Positions 5,524 to 5,598 of a stretch of DNA of 5,598 bases are shown in pieces; positions within the stretch are counted from its first letter, which is position 1; each line of letters opens with the position of its first letter. Origin of the DNA: an uncultured Methylophaga sp. (GTDB lineage Bacteria > Pseudomonadota > Gammaproteobacteria > Nitrosococcales > Methylophagaceae); NCBI GenBank assembly GCA_947631375.1, contig CANRLD010000119.1, positions 1 to 5,598 on the forward strand, written 5' to 3'. The notes under the pieces were generated by a model. It did no database searches. It saw only the letters and a program-made list of their open reading frames with translations, and was not told the DNA's origin. Made by a program: the position numbers and the translations under genes.

Positions 5524-5598
5524 TAACCTGCTGGATTACCCTGTTCCTTGTTGTGCGAATGGCGTATCAGCGGCAGCGTTTTATGATGGATAAGTTTT

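Noticed and set aside
5486..5593. 35-codon plus-strand frame starting with two ATGs
   Set aside because: There is no Shine-Dalgarno sequence, the size is at chance level, and it overlaps the candidate minus-strand promoter.
5426..5598. Third strong Zur box upstream of the lipoprotein gene
   Set aside because: I looked for the TGnTAT/ATAnCA pattern on both strands and found only partial, asymmetric matches such as around 5506-5522.
1..5598. CRISPR arrays, tRNA or rRNA genes, insertion sequences
   Set aside because: No regularly spaced direct repeats, no RNA gene signatures, and no transposase or terminal inverted repeats were seen.

Overview
The window looks like a gammaproteobacterial chromosome segment with balanced to slightly AT-rich composition. 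Evidence is a CysB-type LysR regulator, a canonical Zur repressor, and a zinc-uptake gene set of the kind known from Vibrio (Zrg) and Pseudomonas aeruginosa (PA4063-PA4066 type). I cannot name the genus; a marine gammaproteobacterium is a reasonable guess only.

Layout: (1) Bases 2-571 carry the C-terminal part of a CysB-like sulfur-assimilation regulator, cut by the window start. A small unrecognised ORF with an uncertain start (593-841) follows in the same frame. (2) A perfect -10 hexamer fused to a Zur-box-like palindrome (878-900) precedes three co-directional genes: a four-helix MerC-domain membrane protein (919-1308), a 164-bp gap, a secreted histidine-rich ZrgA/DUF2796 zinc-binding protein (1473-2006), and zur (2006-2464, overlapping by one base). 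(3) A secreted DUF3299 protein is encoded convergently on the minus strand (2480-3055). It is divergent from an ABC ATPase (3148-3843) and an overlapping MacB/FtsX-type permease (3833-5056). The divergent gap holds a second Zur-box-like palindrome (3084-3106). (4) A small predicted lipoprotein of unknown function (5057-5425, minus) has its stop codon directly abutting that of the permease.

Reading: most of the window is one zinc-starvation module. When zinc is ample, Zur should bind both palindromes and silence the MerC-like protein, ZrgA, its own gene, the DUF3299 protein and the ABC transporter. When zinc is scarce, the periplasmic histidine-rich ZrgA and the DUF3299 protein would work with the ATPase/permease pair in zinc acquisition, with the MerC-domain protein as a possible inner-membrane accessory. 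The components are individually known families. The less ordinary points are the split, two-operator layout with zur and a MerC-domain gene built in, and the matched base changes between the two operators. The transporter's direction and mechanism remain open, because its permease is MacB-like and not a classical importer.
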